Shown here piece by piece: positions 5,678 through 12,086 of a stretch of DNA of 12,197 nt. A program made the translations under genes and the position numbers. Each line of letters starts with the position of its first letter. The first letter of the stretch is position 1. The DNA lies in contig JAOUGY010000092.1 in assembly GCA_029865445.1 (NCBI GenBank), positions 1-12,197 of the forward strand, written 5' to 3'. The stretch comes from Acidimicrobiia bacterium. Lineage in GTDB: Bacteria > Actinomycetota > Acidimicrobiia > Spongiisociales > ZC4RG35. Under the pieces are notes generated by a model. The model did no database searches. It worked only from the letters and a program-made list of their open reading frames with translations, and had not been told where the DNA came from.

Positions 5678-7237
5678 GTGACTGACAGACCATGGAGCCG
5701 AGACATCCCGGACGGACCGTGGGACTACATCGTCATCGGGTCAGGGATGGGCGGCATGACGGCGGCCGCCATCCTCGCGAAGTTGGGACGCCGGGTGCTC
5801 GTGCTGGAACAGCACTACATTCCCGGCGGGTTCACCCAGACGTTCAAACGCCCCGGCTACAGATGGGACGTCGGCGTCCACCTCGTCGGAGAGATGTCCA
5901 CCAAGAGTTTCCCTGGACGACTCCTCCACGACCTCACCGGCGGCCTGCTGCGCTGGGCGTGGCTCGGAGACGTATACGACGAGTTCAATTTCCCCGATGG
6001 GTTCACGATTCAGTTCCCGTCGAGCATCGAGGGTTTCCGCGACACACTCGCCGAGTACTTTCCCGACGAGCGGAAGGCCATCGACGAGTACATCCATCTC
6101 GTCAGGGGTGCATCCCGGGCCACATCGGGATACCTGAGATCGAGACCGCTCCCCTGGCCTCTCGGAGGCGGCAAGGCCGAGGCCGCCGCGCTGCCCCACA
6201 TCACTGCCACGACCGCAGAGGTCCTGCGCCGGCTCACATCGGACCCCCGCCTCCAGTCGGTTCTGGCTGCCCAGTGGGGTTATTACGGCTCGACTCCGTC
6301 CAAGTCGTCGTTCGCCATGCACGCCTTGATGGTCCAGCACTTCATCCGCGGGGCCTACTACCCGGAAGGCGGGGCGGGACGAATCGCAGAGACGATGCTC
6401 GCAACCGTGAGCCAGTCCGGCGGTTGGACCGCGGTGCGGCGCAGCGTCGAATCGATCACGACGAGAGGTGACACGGCCGTGGGCGTACGTCTCGATGACG
6501 GAACGACCATCGGTGCCAGGCGGGTCATCTCGACGGTCGGCGCGCCGCCGACGGCCCGGCTGCTTCCGGAAGGAACATTGCCCACGATACGCCATGAACC
6601 GGGGCCCGCCCACGTCAGTCTGTACCTCGGTTTCGAAGGCGATGTCGAGCGCGCCGGGGCGACCAAGTACAGCCAGTGGTTCTTCGACTCTTGGGACATG
6701 GAGGTGGACGGCTGGAACGTCGCCCCGGGGTCGGTGACAGGTCAACCGCCCGTGCTCTTCAATTCGTTCCCTTCGATCAAGGACCCGCTCCACGGCTCGG
6801 ACGACCGCCACACGGGCGAGGCCGTCACCTTCGTTCCCTGGGAGTCGTTCTCCACGTGGTCGGAGTCTCGCTGGCAGAAGCGGGGCGGCGCGTACGACTC
6901 GTTCAAGGACCAGCTCACGCAGGTGATGCTCGATCAATACCAGGAGCTGTATCCGGAGCTGGGGCCGATGATCCGGCACGCCGAACTGTCCACTCCCGTG
7001 ACCACGCACCATTTCGCCCGGTCCGCCAAAGGGTCGATCTACGGGCTGGTGAGCGAACCCGAACGGTTCCTCGACCCGGGTCTGCAGCCCAAGACGCCGG
7101 TGAAAGGCCTCTACCTCGGCGGGGTCGACGCCATGGCCCCCGGCGTCACCGGCGCCATGGGCGGGGGCCTCATCGCCGCGCTTGCCGCCGAACCCGTCCG
7201 CGTCGGCCGCTACCTCCGCCCCCTGATGAAACGCTGA
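5678..7237 (+). CDS. CrtI/RetSat-type FAD-dependent oxidoreductase
   Basis: The protein has 519 residues, typical of the phytoene desaturase / carotenoid isomerase / retinol 13,14-reductase group. The N-terminal dinucleotide motif is YIVIGSGMGGMTAAAILAK (residues 17-35), followed by the acidic Glu44 in VLVLEQH and then GGFTQTFKRPGYRWDVGVH, a conserved FAD-contact region of this family. The C-terminal GLYLGGVDAMAPGVTGAMGG is the second FAD-binding signature. The enzyme would desaturate, isomerise or saturate a polyene or similar lipid; which one cannot be told. I chose the GTG at 5678 because it gives the normal family N-terminus and sits 7 bases after a TACACT box; an open frame upstream to 5555 overlaps the SDR gene. 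No carotenoid pathway genes (crtB, crtE) are nearby, so a lipid or retinoid-like substrate outside that pathway is possible. Confidence 0.9.
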   Translation: MTDRPWSRDIPDGPWDYIVIGSGMGGMTAAAILAKLGRRVLVLEQHYIPGGFTQTFKRPGYRWDVGVHLVGEMSTKSFPGRLLHDLTGGLLRWAWLGDVYDEFNFPDGFTIQFPSSIEGFRDTLAEYFPDERKAIDEYIHLVRGASRATSGYLRSRPLPWPLGGGKAEAAALPHITATTAEVLRRLTSDPRLQSVLAAQWGYYGSTPSKSSFAMHALMVQHFIRGAYYPEGGAGRIAETMLATVSQSGGWTAVRRSVESITTRGDTAVGVRLDDGTTIGARRVISTVGAPPTARLLPEGTLPTIRHEPGPAHVSLYLGFEGDVERAGATKYSQWFFDSWDMEVDGWNVAPGSVTGQPPVLFNSFPSIKDPLHGSDDRHTGEAVTFVPWESFSTWSESRWQKRGGAYDSFKDQLTQVMLDQYQELYPELGPMIRHAELSTPVTTHHFARSAKGSIYGLVSEPERFLDPGLQPKTPVKGLYLGGVDAMAPGVTGAMGGGLIAALAAEPVRVGRYLRPLMKR

Positions 7238-7246
7238 GGCCCGGCG

Positions 7247-7302
7247 CCAGTCGCCAGTCTCCAGTCGCCAGTCTCCAGTCGCCAGTCCCCAAGCGTCAGT
7301 CG
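7247..7302. repeat. CCAGTCN heptad array
   Basis: Eight 7-base units fit without gaps. Six are CCAGTC plus G, T, G, T, G, C (7247-7288); CCAAGCG is degenerate; TCAGTCG (7296-7302) is near-consensus. The G/T alternation gives a 14-base higher-order period. The array starts 9 bases after the oxidoreductase stop codon. It resembles the short tandemly repeated heptamers (STRR) described in cyanobacterial intergenic DNA, and the same unit occurs at 1296-1316. Confidence 0.85.
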
Positions 7303-7332
7303 CAGGCAACGAGCAGCGAGGTTCTGCCATAC

Positions 7333-7367
7333 CCGGCTCCGCCGGCACTCCCCCCTGCTGGCGGGAG
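7333..7367. other. Two adjacent hairpins between the repeat arrays
   Basis: CCGGC-TCC-GCCGG (7333-7345) is a perfect 5-bp stem. CTCCCCCC-TGCT-GGCGGGAG (7348-7367) is an 8-bp stem with one C-C mismatch, followed by three A residues on the plus strand. Together they lie about 100 bases after the oxidoreductase stop and could end its transcript, or belong to the repeat-bearing intergenic element. There is no U-tract, so termination is unproven. Confidence 0.4.
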
Positions 7368-7405
7368 AAACACCAACCCGACGATCACCCGTCTCCGAGG
7401 CGACC

Positions 7406-7440
7406 CCAACTACCCAATACCAAATACCCAGCACTCAGTA
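7406..7440. repeat. CYCARTA-type heptad array
   Basis: Five 7-base units abut: CCAACTA, CCCAATA, CCAAATA, CCCAGCA, CTCAGTA. The complementary reading is a TAYTGGG-like heptad. The units are degenerate but the 7-base phase is kept across 35 bases. The related pair TACTGAG-TATTGAG occurs inverted at 1371-1384. The stretch is AT-richer than its surroundings. Confidence 0.7.
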
Positions 7441-7471
7441 CCGCCCGAGCCGAGCGAGGGCGCCGGAGGGC

Positions 7472-7500
7472 TTGACCCTGGGACTGAACGTTTGTATTGT
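7472..7500 (+). promoter_or_regulatory. Sigma-70-like promoter of the TetR-ABC operon
   Basis: TTGACC (-35, 7472-7477) and TATTGT (-10, 7495-7500) are separated by exactly 17 bases. Initiation would fall near 7507, giving a leader of about 22 bases with AGGA (7518-7521) eight bases before the ATG at 7530. This is the only promoter in the window with both boxes well matched and ideally spaced. Confidence 0.75.
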
Positions 7501-7519
7501 CAATTGAACAGGCGTTCAG
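7484..7519. promoter_or_regulatory. TetR-type operator: two TGAAC sites 20 bp apart
   Basis: TGAAC-AGGC-GTTCA (7505-7518) is a perfect 10-of-10 palindrome around 4 bases, over the predicted transcription start. A second half-site, TGAAC-GTTT-GT (7485-7495), begins exactly 20 bases earlier and runs into the -10 box. Seen as a whole, 7484-7495 and 7508-7519 also form an inverted repeat matching at 10 of 12 positions around a TCAATTGA centre. Such sites are typical of TetR repressors that control their own operon; binding would cover the -10 and start point. Confidence 0.7.
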
Positions 7520-7529
7520 GACAGATGAG

Positions 7530-8168
7530 ATGGACGATCGGACGGCCCGAGCTCGAATCAGGGATGCGGCAATCGAGTGTTTCGCCGACTCCGGTGTGGC
7601 GGGAACGTCCGTCCGCGAGATCGCCGGCCGGGCAGGAGTCTCTGCCGGGCTCGTGATGCACCACTTCGGGTCGAAGGACAATCTCCGAGTCGCCTGCGAC
7701 GAACACGTCGCCGCCACCATCCGAAGCCAAAAGGGAAGCGCCATGGGACAGGGTGCGGCATTCGACCCCGTGAGCTCCCTTCGCGCTTCGGCAGGCGGCC
7801 CGCCTCTCATCCGATACCTCGCTCGCACGCTCGTAGACGGGTCCCCGCACGTTGCGGAACTCGTGGATGAACTCGTAGAGGACGCCATCGAATACATCGA
7901 GCTCGGCGTGACCACGGGGCTCATCATGCCCAGCGACCGGCCACGGGAGCGGGCGATAGTCCTCACGCTCTGGTCGCTCGGTTCGGTGGTCCTCCACGAA
8001 CACGTCGAGCGACTGCTCGGTGTCGATATGACCGCCGACCTGACCGCCGACCCGAAGAGGTCTGCGCCCTACGTGCAGGCGGTGCTCGACCTCCTCACAG
8101 GGTTCATCACCCCGACAACACGCGAACTCTTGACACAGGCATTCGGAGACGGACAGGAGACACGATGA
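7530..8168 (+). CDS. TetR/AcrR-family repressor of the downstream ABC transporter
   Basis: The protein has 212 residues. The N-terminal domain (about residues 1-55) is a standard TetR helix-turn-helix: RIRDAAIECFADSGVAGTSV, then REIAGRAGVSAGLVMHHFGSKDNL with the recognition helix around SAGLVMHHF. The rest should be an all-helical ligand-binding and dimerisation domain, including a stretch rich in leucine and valine around LTLWSLGSVVLHEHVERLLG. I chose the ATG at 7530 because AGGA lies 8 bases upstream; the TTG at 7497 would lie inside the -10 box. The stop overlaps the ATG of the ATPase gene (ATGA), so translation is coupled. Gene order and protein sizes match mycobacterial Rv1219c (RaaS) followed by Rv1218c and Rv1217c. 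It probably represses its own operon until a lipophilic drug-like ligand binds; the ligand is unknown. Confidence 0.9.
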   Translation: MDDRTARARIRDAAIECFADSGVAGTSVREIAGRAGVSAGLVMHHFGSKDNLRVACDEHVAATIRSQKGSAMGQGAAFDPVSSLRASAGGPPLIRYLARTLVDGSPHVAELVDELVEDAIEYIELGVTTGLIMPSDRPRERAIVLTLWSLGSVVLHEHVERLLGVDMTADLTADPKRSAPYVQAVLDLLTGFITPTTRELLTQAFGDGQETR

Positions 8169-9070
8169 CAGACACAACCATTCACACCGAGAAACTCACA
8201 AAGCACTACGGCGACGTCCCCGCCCTGGTCGACCTCGATCTCGACATCGCCGCGGGCGAGATCTTCGGATTCCTGGGACCGAACGGGGCAGGCAAGACGA
8301 CCACCATTCGCACCCTCATGGACGAGATCCGCCCGACGGCCGGAACCGCTTCGATTCTCGGCATGGACACCCATGAGCGATCCGTGGAGATCCGCCGTCA
8401 CATCGGATATGTGCCGGGCGACCTGTCGATGTACCCGAACCTGACCGGACGCGACACCCTCACCTACTTCGCCAACCTCCGAGGCGGAGTCGACTGGTCG
8501 CACGTCGAGGAGCTGCGCGATCGACTCGGGGCGGATCTCGACAAGAAGGTGGGGGACCTGTCGTCGGGAAACCGGCAGAAGGTGGGCCTCATCCAGGCAT
8601 TCATGAACAAACCCGAAGTGTTGATCATGGACGAGCCGAGCACCGGCCTGGACCCGCTCGTCCAGCGTGAGTTTCAGAAGATGATGCGGGAAGTGGCGGC
8701 CGAAGGGACCACCATCTTCCTCTCCAGCCACACCCTTTCCGAAGTGCAGCGCGTCGCACACCGGGTGGGGATCATCCGTCACGGCCGGTTGATGACGACC
8801 GAAGCGGTGGCCGACCTCCGGTCCAAAGCAATCCGCACGGTGAGCATTCACTTCACCGAACCGGTGAACGCATCCGCATTCGATGGGATCCCAGGTGTTC
8901 GAGAGGCAACTTCCCTCAACGAACACGTCACGTTGTCGTTCGACGGGCAGATGGAGACTTTGCTCAAGGTGGTGACGGAGCGATTCCACGTGCTCGACAT
9001 CACCACCCAGGAGGCGGACCTCGAGGAGATCTTCCTCACGTATTACCAAGATGAGGAGGTGAACGCCTGA
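8165..9070 (+). CDS. ABC transporter ATP-binding protein (drug-efflux type)
   Basis: The protein has 301 residues. Walker A is GPNGAGKTT (38-46), the signature is LSSGNRQK (132-139), Walker B is VLIMDEPSTGLD (152-163), and the H-loop is His189 in SSHTLSEVQRV. Two positions depart from the textbook: the signature reads LSSGN where LSGGQ is usual, and the Q-loop region reads GYVPGDLSMYP with Gly where Gln is expected. The C-terminal ~90 residues after Walker B and the H-loop form the extension typical of DrrA-like ATPases, ending in ADLEEIFLTYY. GGAG lies a few bases before its ATG. It overlaps the TetR gene by 4 bases and the permease gene by 1 base, so it is the energy subunit of the permease that follows. 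Rv1218c is the closest named family I recall. Confidence 0.93.
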   Translation: MTDTTIHTEKLTKHYGDVPALVDLDLDIAAGEIFGFLGPNGAGKTTTIRTLMDEIRPTAGTASILGMDTHERSVEIRRHIGYVPGDLSMYPNLTGRDTLTYFANLRGGVDWSHVEELRDRLGADLDKKVGDLSSGNRQKVGLIQAFMNKPEVLIMDEPSTGLDPLVQREFQKMMREVAAEGTTIFLSSHTLSEVQRVAHRVGIIRHGRLMTTEAVADLRSKAIRTVSIHFTEPVNASAFDGIPGVREATSLNEHVTLSFDGQMETLLKVVTERFHVLDITTQEADLEEIFLTYYQDEEVNA

Positions 9071-10734
9071 TGCTGGCCACCGTCTTCACGAAGAGCACCC
9101 TCGACCGCTGGCGTGGGGTCATCATCGCCGTGGTCAGCCTCGGGCTCATGCTGCTGATGGCAATGGCCGTGTATCGCGACTTCGACCTCGCCATCTACGA
9201 CCAACTCCCGGCCGCGCTCAGAGAAGCGATGGGCATTCCCGAGGGGGCGGACGCCGCCGGATTGGGCATCGGCGTGCTGTTTGCGTTCTACGGCGCAATG
9301 ACCATGGGCGGACTCGCCGTCTCCATAGGAGCATCATCGATCGCCGGGGAGGAGAAGGACGGAACGATCGGGATCCTGCTGGGTAACCCCAAGTCGCGCA
9401 GCCACGTCTACGTAGCGAAGGCGGTCGCGATGGTGTCGCTCATCGCGGTTGGTGCCGTCCTCCTGTGGGGTGCCACATACGCTGCGGCCTCGTTGCTGAA
9501 CGTCGACCTGGGCGAGATGAACGTCGGCGCATACTCGTTCCACCTCGGAATCAACGCCCTCTTCTACGGGTTCCTCGCCATGGCGGTTGGCAGCTGGACC
9601 GGGCGGCGCGGACTTGCGTCAGGAGTTGCCGCCGGCGTGATGGTTCTGTCGTTCTTCGCAGTGGGGATCCTCCCGCTCGTGGAGAACCTGGCCGACGTTG
9701 CCAAGGCCTTCCCGTGGTACTACTTCGACAGCAGCCAGCCCGTGGTGAACGGCGTCGACTGGGGCCACATCGGCATCCTCGGTGGCGGATCGGCGGCGCT
9801 GGGCGCCCTCGGATTCGTCGGAATCAACCGCCGGGACCTGCGAGGCAAGAGCGTGGGAGTGACGCTTGTGGACCGGCTGCGCAACGACCCGCGAACCCGC
9901 AAACTCGCCAACCGTCTGGCCGGAGCAGCCCGGGTGTCGCGCATCTGGATCAAGACAGCCTCGGAACACCAAGGACTCCTCATCGTGTCCTCCCTCGCCA
10001 TGTTCGGCGTCATGGGAGTGATGCTGGCTCCCATCTATGCCGCCATGGACGAAACCCTGCTCGAGTTCACCAAAGACCTCCCGCAGGAACTCTTCGCTTT
10101 CGCCGGCGCCCAATCGGGCAACATGAGCACCCCGGAGGGCTTCTACGAAGTGGAGAGCTTCGGCCTGATGGCTCCCATCGCCATCATGGTGGTGACCATT
10201 GCCATCGGCGCCAGGGCCCTCGCAGGAGAAGAACGGCAGCGCACGATGGGCCTCCTGCTCGCCAATCCCGTGAGCCGAACCAGAGTCCTGGCGGAGAAGA
10301 CTGCGACGATGCTCGCCTATGGCGCGGTCGTCGGGTTCGCCACCTTCGCCGGTGTGTCGATCGGATCGGTGATTGGAGGGCTCGGGATGAGTATCGCCAA
10401 CATCGGGGCCACCTCGCTTCTGGCGACTCTCGTCGGTCTCGTCTTCGGGGCGGTGGCGCTGGCGCTGGGGGCGTTCACCGGATCGCAGAAGGTGGCCGCG
10501 TTCGGGGCGGTGGCGGCTGCCCTCGGGTTTCACCTGCTCACGTCGATCGCCCGACTCAGCGAGGGGCTCACCGGCCTGGGCCGGCTGTCGCCGTTCCACT
10601 ATTACCTGACGTCAGATCCGCTCGCCAACGGTATGCCGTGGGGGCACGGCCTGGTACTGACCGTCATCCTCGTTGCGCTCATCGTGGCGTCGGTCGTTGC
10701 TTTCAACCGGCGGGACCTGCGCCAGTCAGGGTGA
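9070..10734 (+). CDS. ABC-2 type permease with two homologous halves
   Basis: The protein has 554 residues, about twice a single ABC-2 permease domain, with roughly 12 hydrophobic segments. The halves are clearly related and offset by 293 residues: GASSIAGEEKDGTIGILLGN (87-106) against GARALAGEERQRTMGLLLAN (380-399), and the WYYF...WGH...NRRDLR block (216-258) against YYLT...WGH...NRRDLR (510-551). The gene therefore encodes a fused pseudodimer that needs only the ATPase dimer to make a full transporter. AGGAGGT lies 9 bases before its ATG, and the ATG overlaps the ATPase stop (TGATG). Mycobacterial Rv1217c has the same size and place. It most likely exports a hydrophobic toxic compound or an own lipid. 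Its last 9 bases overlap the 3' end of the converging PLP-enzyme gene. Confidence 0.93.
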   Translation: MLATVFTKSTLDRWRGVIIAVVSLGLMLLMAMAVYRDFDLAIYDQLPAALREAMGIPEGADAAGLGIGVLFAFYGAMTMGGLAVSIGASSIAGEEKDGTIGILLGNPKSRSHVYVAKAVAMVSLIAVGAVLLWGATYAAASLLNVDLGEMNVGAYSFHLGINALFYGFLAMAVGSWTGRRGLASGVAAGVMVLSFFAVGILPLVENLADVAKAFPWYYFDSSQPVVNGVDWGHIGILGGGSAALGALGFVGINRRDLRGKSVGVTLVDRLRNDPRTRKLANRLAGAARVSRIWIKTASEHQGLLIVSSLAMFGVMGVMLAPIYAAMDETLLEFTKDLPQELFAFAGAQSGNMSTPEGFYEVESFGLMAPIAIMVVTIAIGARALAGEERQRTMGLLLANPVSRTRVLAEKTATMLAYGAVVGFATFAGVSIGSVIGGLGMSIANIGATSLLATLVGLVFGAVALALGAFTGSQKVAAFGAVAAALGFHLLTSIARLSEGLTGLGRLSPFHYYLTSDPLANGMPWGHGLVLTVILVALIVASVVAFNRRDLRQSG

Positions 10735-11766
10735 TCCGGCGATGATCTCTGCAGCACGGTCGACGTCGTCGACCGTGTTGTAGATGTAGAAGGACAAGCG
10801 AATCCGGCCGGCCCGGGACGACGTGACGAACCCCTCTGCAGCCAGCCGCTCGCCGGCGGTGGAGCCGACGCTGACGATGGCGCTGGGGGACGGTTCGATG
10901 TCGAGGTGGGCCCGGAAACGGTTGGCCAGCCCCACGCTGACTTCGCCGATGGCGCTTGTGCCCAGTCGAGCGAGAGCCTCGAGGCTCCTGGCTGCACCCG
11001 CAACGGAGAACCAATCCGGGGAGAGGTCGTATCGCCTGGCGTCGCCGGCCAGCCGCACTGGAGGGCCGTAGATCGATTGCCAAGGATCGTCGCCGGCGTA
11101 CCACCCGGCATTGATCGGTCTCAGCCAACCGGCGACTCCTTTCCCGATCGTGACGAAGCCGACCCCCCTCGGCGCGCACAGCCACTTGTATGAATGGCAG
11201 GCCGTGACATCGAAGCGGCTTGCGTGGATGGGCATCCACCCGGCCGCCTGGGTGGTGTCGACGTACGTGCGGACCCCTTGGGCCCCTATCTCGGCGAGAC
11301 TATCGAGATCGATCACCCGTCCGTCAGCAGACTGGGCAGCGCTGACGGCGATCAATGAAACGTCGTCATCGACCCTGTCGAGAAGCACGTCGAGCGGGGC
11401 CAGGCGGGTTTCCAGACGGTCATCGGCGAGGAACGGAAAGAGCACCGAGGTGAAGTCCTCCTGAGCGGCGAGGACCACCGAACCCTCGGGGAGCGACGCG
11501 GCAACCAGCCCGGCCGCCGTCGACACGGCGCCGACCATGGCAACCGACGAAGGATCGGTTCCGACGATGTCTGCGTAGGCGGATCGAGCGCCGGCGACAT
11601 CGGCGTCGAACGACGGTGGATCGCACCGACCCGTCCTCCACTCGTCGATGCGACGATCGAGTTCGGCGAGGGCCGCTCTTGTGGGCAGTCCCACCGCGGC
11701 CGTGTTCAAATATCGGGGAACGGGCTCGAACAAAGACATTCCTGCGGTTTCGATGTCTGACGTCAT
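10726..11766 (-). CDS. Class-V aminotransferase-fold PLP-dependent enzyme
   Basis: The protein has 346 residues from the ATG at 11766. A TTG at 11793 would add 9 residues and overlap the upstream stop as TTGA, so it is a real alternative. The fold-type I, class V pattern is clear: an N-terminal YLNTAAVGLPTRAAL, Asp and Gln in VDTTQAAGW for the pyridine ring, the Schiff-base lysine in HSYKWLCAPRGVGF, and a C-terminal RIRLSFYIYNTVDDVDRA. The group includes cysteine desulfurases, kynureninases, isopenicillin-N epimerases and serine/aspartate aminotransferases. The region before the C-terminal motif has no catalytic-loop Cys of the SufS/IscS kind, so a plain cysteine desulfurase is unlikely. It is the last gene of an overlapping set with a MoaD-like protein and a BNR protein, so the substrate may be tied to them. 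The specific reaction is unknown. Confidence 0.88.
   Translation of the reverse strand: MTSDIETAGMSLFEPVPRYLNTAAVGLPTRAALAELDRRIDEWRTGRCDPPSFDADVAGARSAYADIVGTDPSSVAMVGAVSTAAGLVAASLPEGSVVLAAQEDFTSVLFPFLADDRLETRLAPLDVLLDRVDDDVSLIAVSAAQSADGRVIDLDSLAEIGAQGVRTYVDTTQAAGWMPIHASRFDVTACHSYKWLCAPRGVGFVTIGKGVAGWLRPINAGWYAGDDPWQSIYGPPVRLAGDARRYDLSPDWFSVAGAARSLEALARLGTSAIGEVSVGLANRFRAHLDIEPSPSAIVSVGSTAGERLAAEGFVTSSRAGRIRLSFYIYNTVDDVDRAAEIIAGSP
10755..10777 (+). terminator. Perfect 10-bp hairpin inside the opposing gene's 3' end
   Basis: CACGGTCGAC (10755-10764) and GTCGACCGTG (10768-10777) are exact complements around a 3-base loop, 20 bases after the permease stop; TTGTAGATGTAG follows. It is the best placed signal to end the TetR-ABC transcript. 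It lies within the coding sequence of the PLP enzyme (the NTVDDVDRA segment on the minus strand), so part of the symmetry may come from that repeated Val-Asp coding. Confidence 0.45.
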
Positions 11767-11789
11767 GTGCCCATCATCGCCGCTGTCGG

Positions 11790-12086
11790 TCAACCGCCCG
11801 CCATGGATCCGACCACCAGATAGGGCTCACACCCGGTGGCGACCGCCTCGGGTAGCGCCGCGTCTACGTCATCGTTCGACAGATCCTCTTGGCAGGCGAA
11901 GAACCGGATGAAGGGGCGGCGCTGGTGCGTGGTGAGGTCCCGCATCGTCCCGCGCAACATCGGGTACCGGGCTTCGAGGGCATCGAGGACCTTGCGCTGC
12001 GTGACCGGGCCGTCGATCTCGAGTTCCACCTCCGCACCGGTTCCGGCGAGGTTGCGCAGGTGATAGGGCAGGCGGACCCGAATCAT
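11790..12086 (-). CDS. MoaD/ThiS-like ubiquitin-fold protein with C-terminal Gly-Gly
   Basis: The protein has 98 residues from the ATG at 12086. The sequence MIRVRLPYHLRNLAGTG, then VELEIDGPVTQRKVLDALEARYP, is the usual MoaD/ThiS beta-grasp opening. It ends YLVVGSMAGG, with the terminal Gly-Gly that sulfur carriers need for adenylation and thiocarboxylation. It is longer than classical MoaD (about 80), with an insert around IRFFACQEDLSNDDVDAALPE in the second half. An open frame upstream to 12170 lies inside the BNR gene. Its ATG overlaps the stop of the BNR gene (ATGA) and its stop overlaps a possible TTG start of the PLP-enzyme gene, so the three are read as one unit. No moeB, moaE or thiF gene is in view. 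Its role could be sulfur delivery, molybdopterin synthesis or protein conjugation; the sequence does not decide. Confidence 0.85.
   Translation of the reverse strand: MIRVRLPYHLRNLAGTGAEVELEIDGPVTQRKVLDALEARYPMLRGTMRDLTTHQRRPFIRFFACQEDLSNDDVDAALPEAVATGCEPYLVVGSMAGG

Noticed and set aside
5741..7348. 535-codon open frame on the minus strand opposite the FAD oxidoreductase
   Set aside because: Mirror frame of a well supported gene; low-complexity composition, no motif, and no ribosome site or promoter.
7247..7440. CRISPR-like array
   Set aside because: The units are 7 bases with no spacers, so this is a tandem microsatellite-type repeat.
7497..7529. TTG start giving an 11-residue longer TetR protein
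   Set aside because: It lies in the -10 box and upstream of the predicted transcription start; the ATG at 7530 has a ribosome site and gives the normal family N-terminus.
9465..10745. 426-codon plus-strand frame inside the permease gene, and a similar minus-strand frame at 9619-10599
   Set aside because: Both overlap the permease, whose two halves are conserved; the alternative translations are Arg/Pro-rich shadows.
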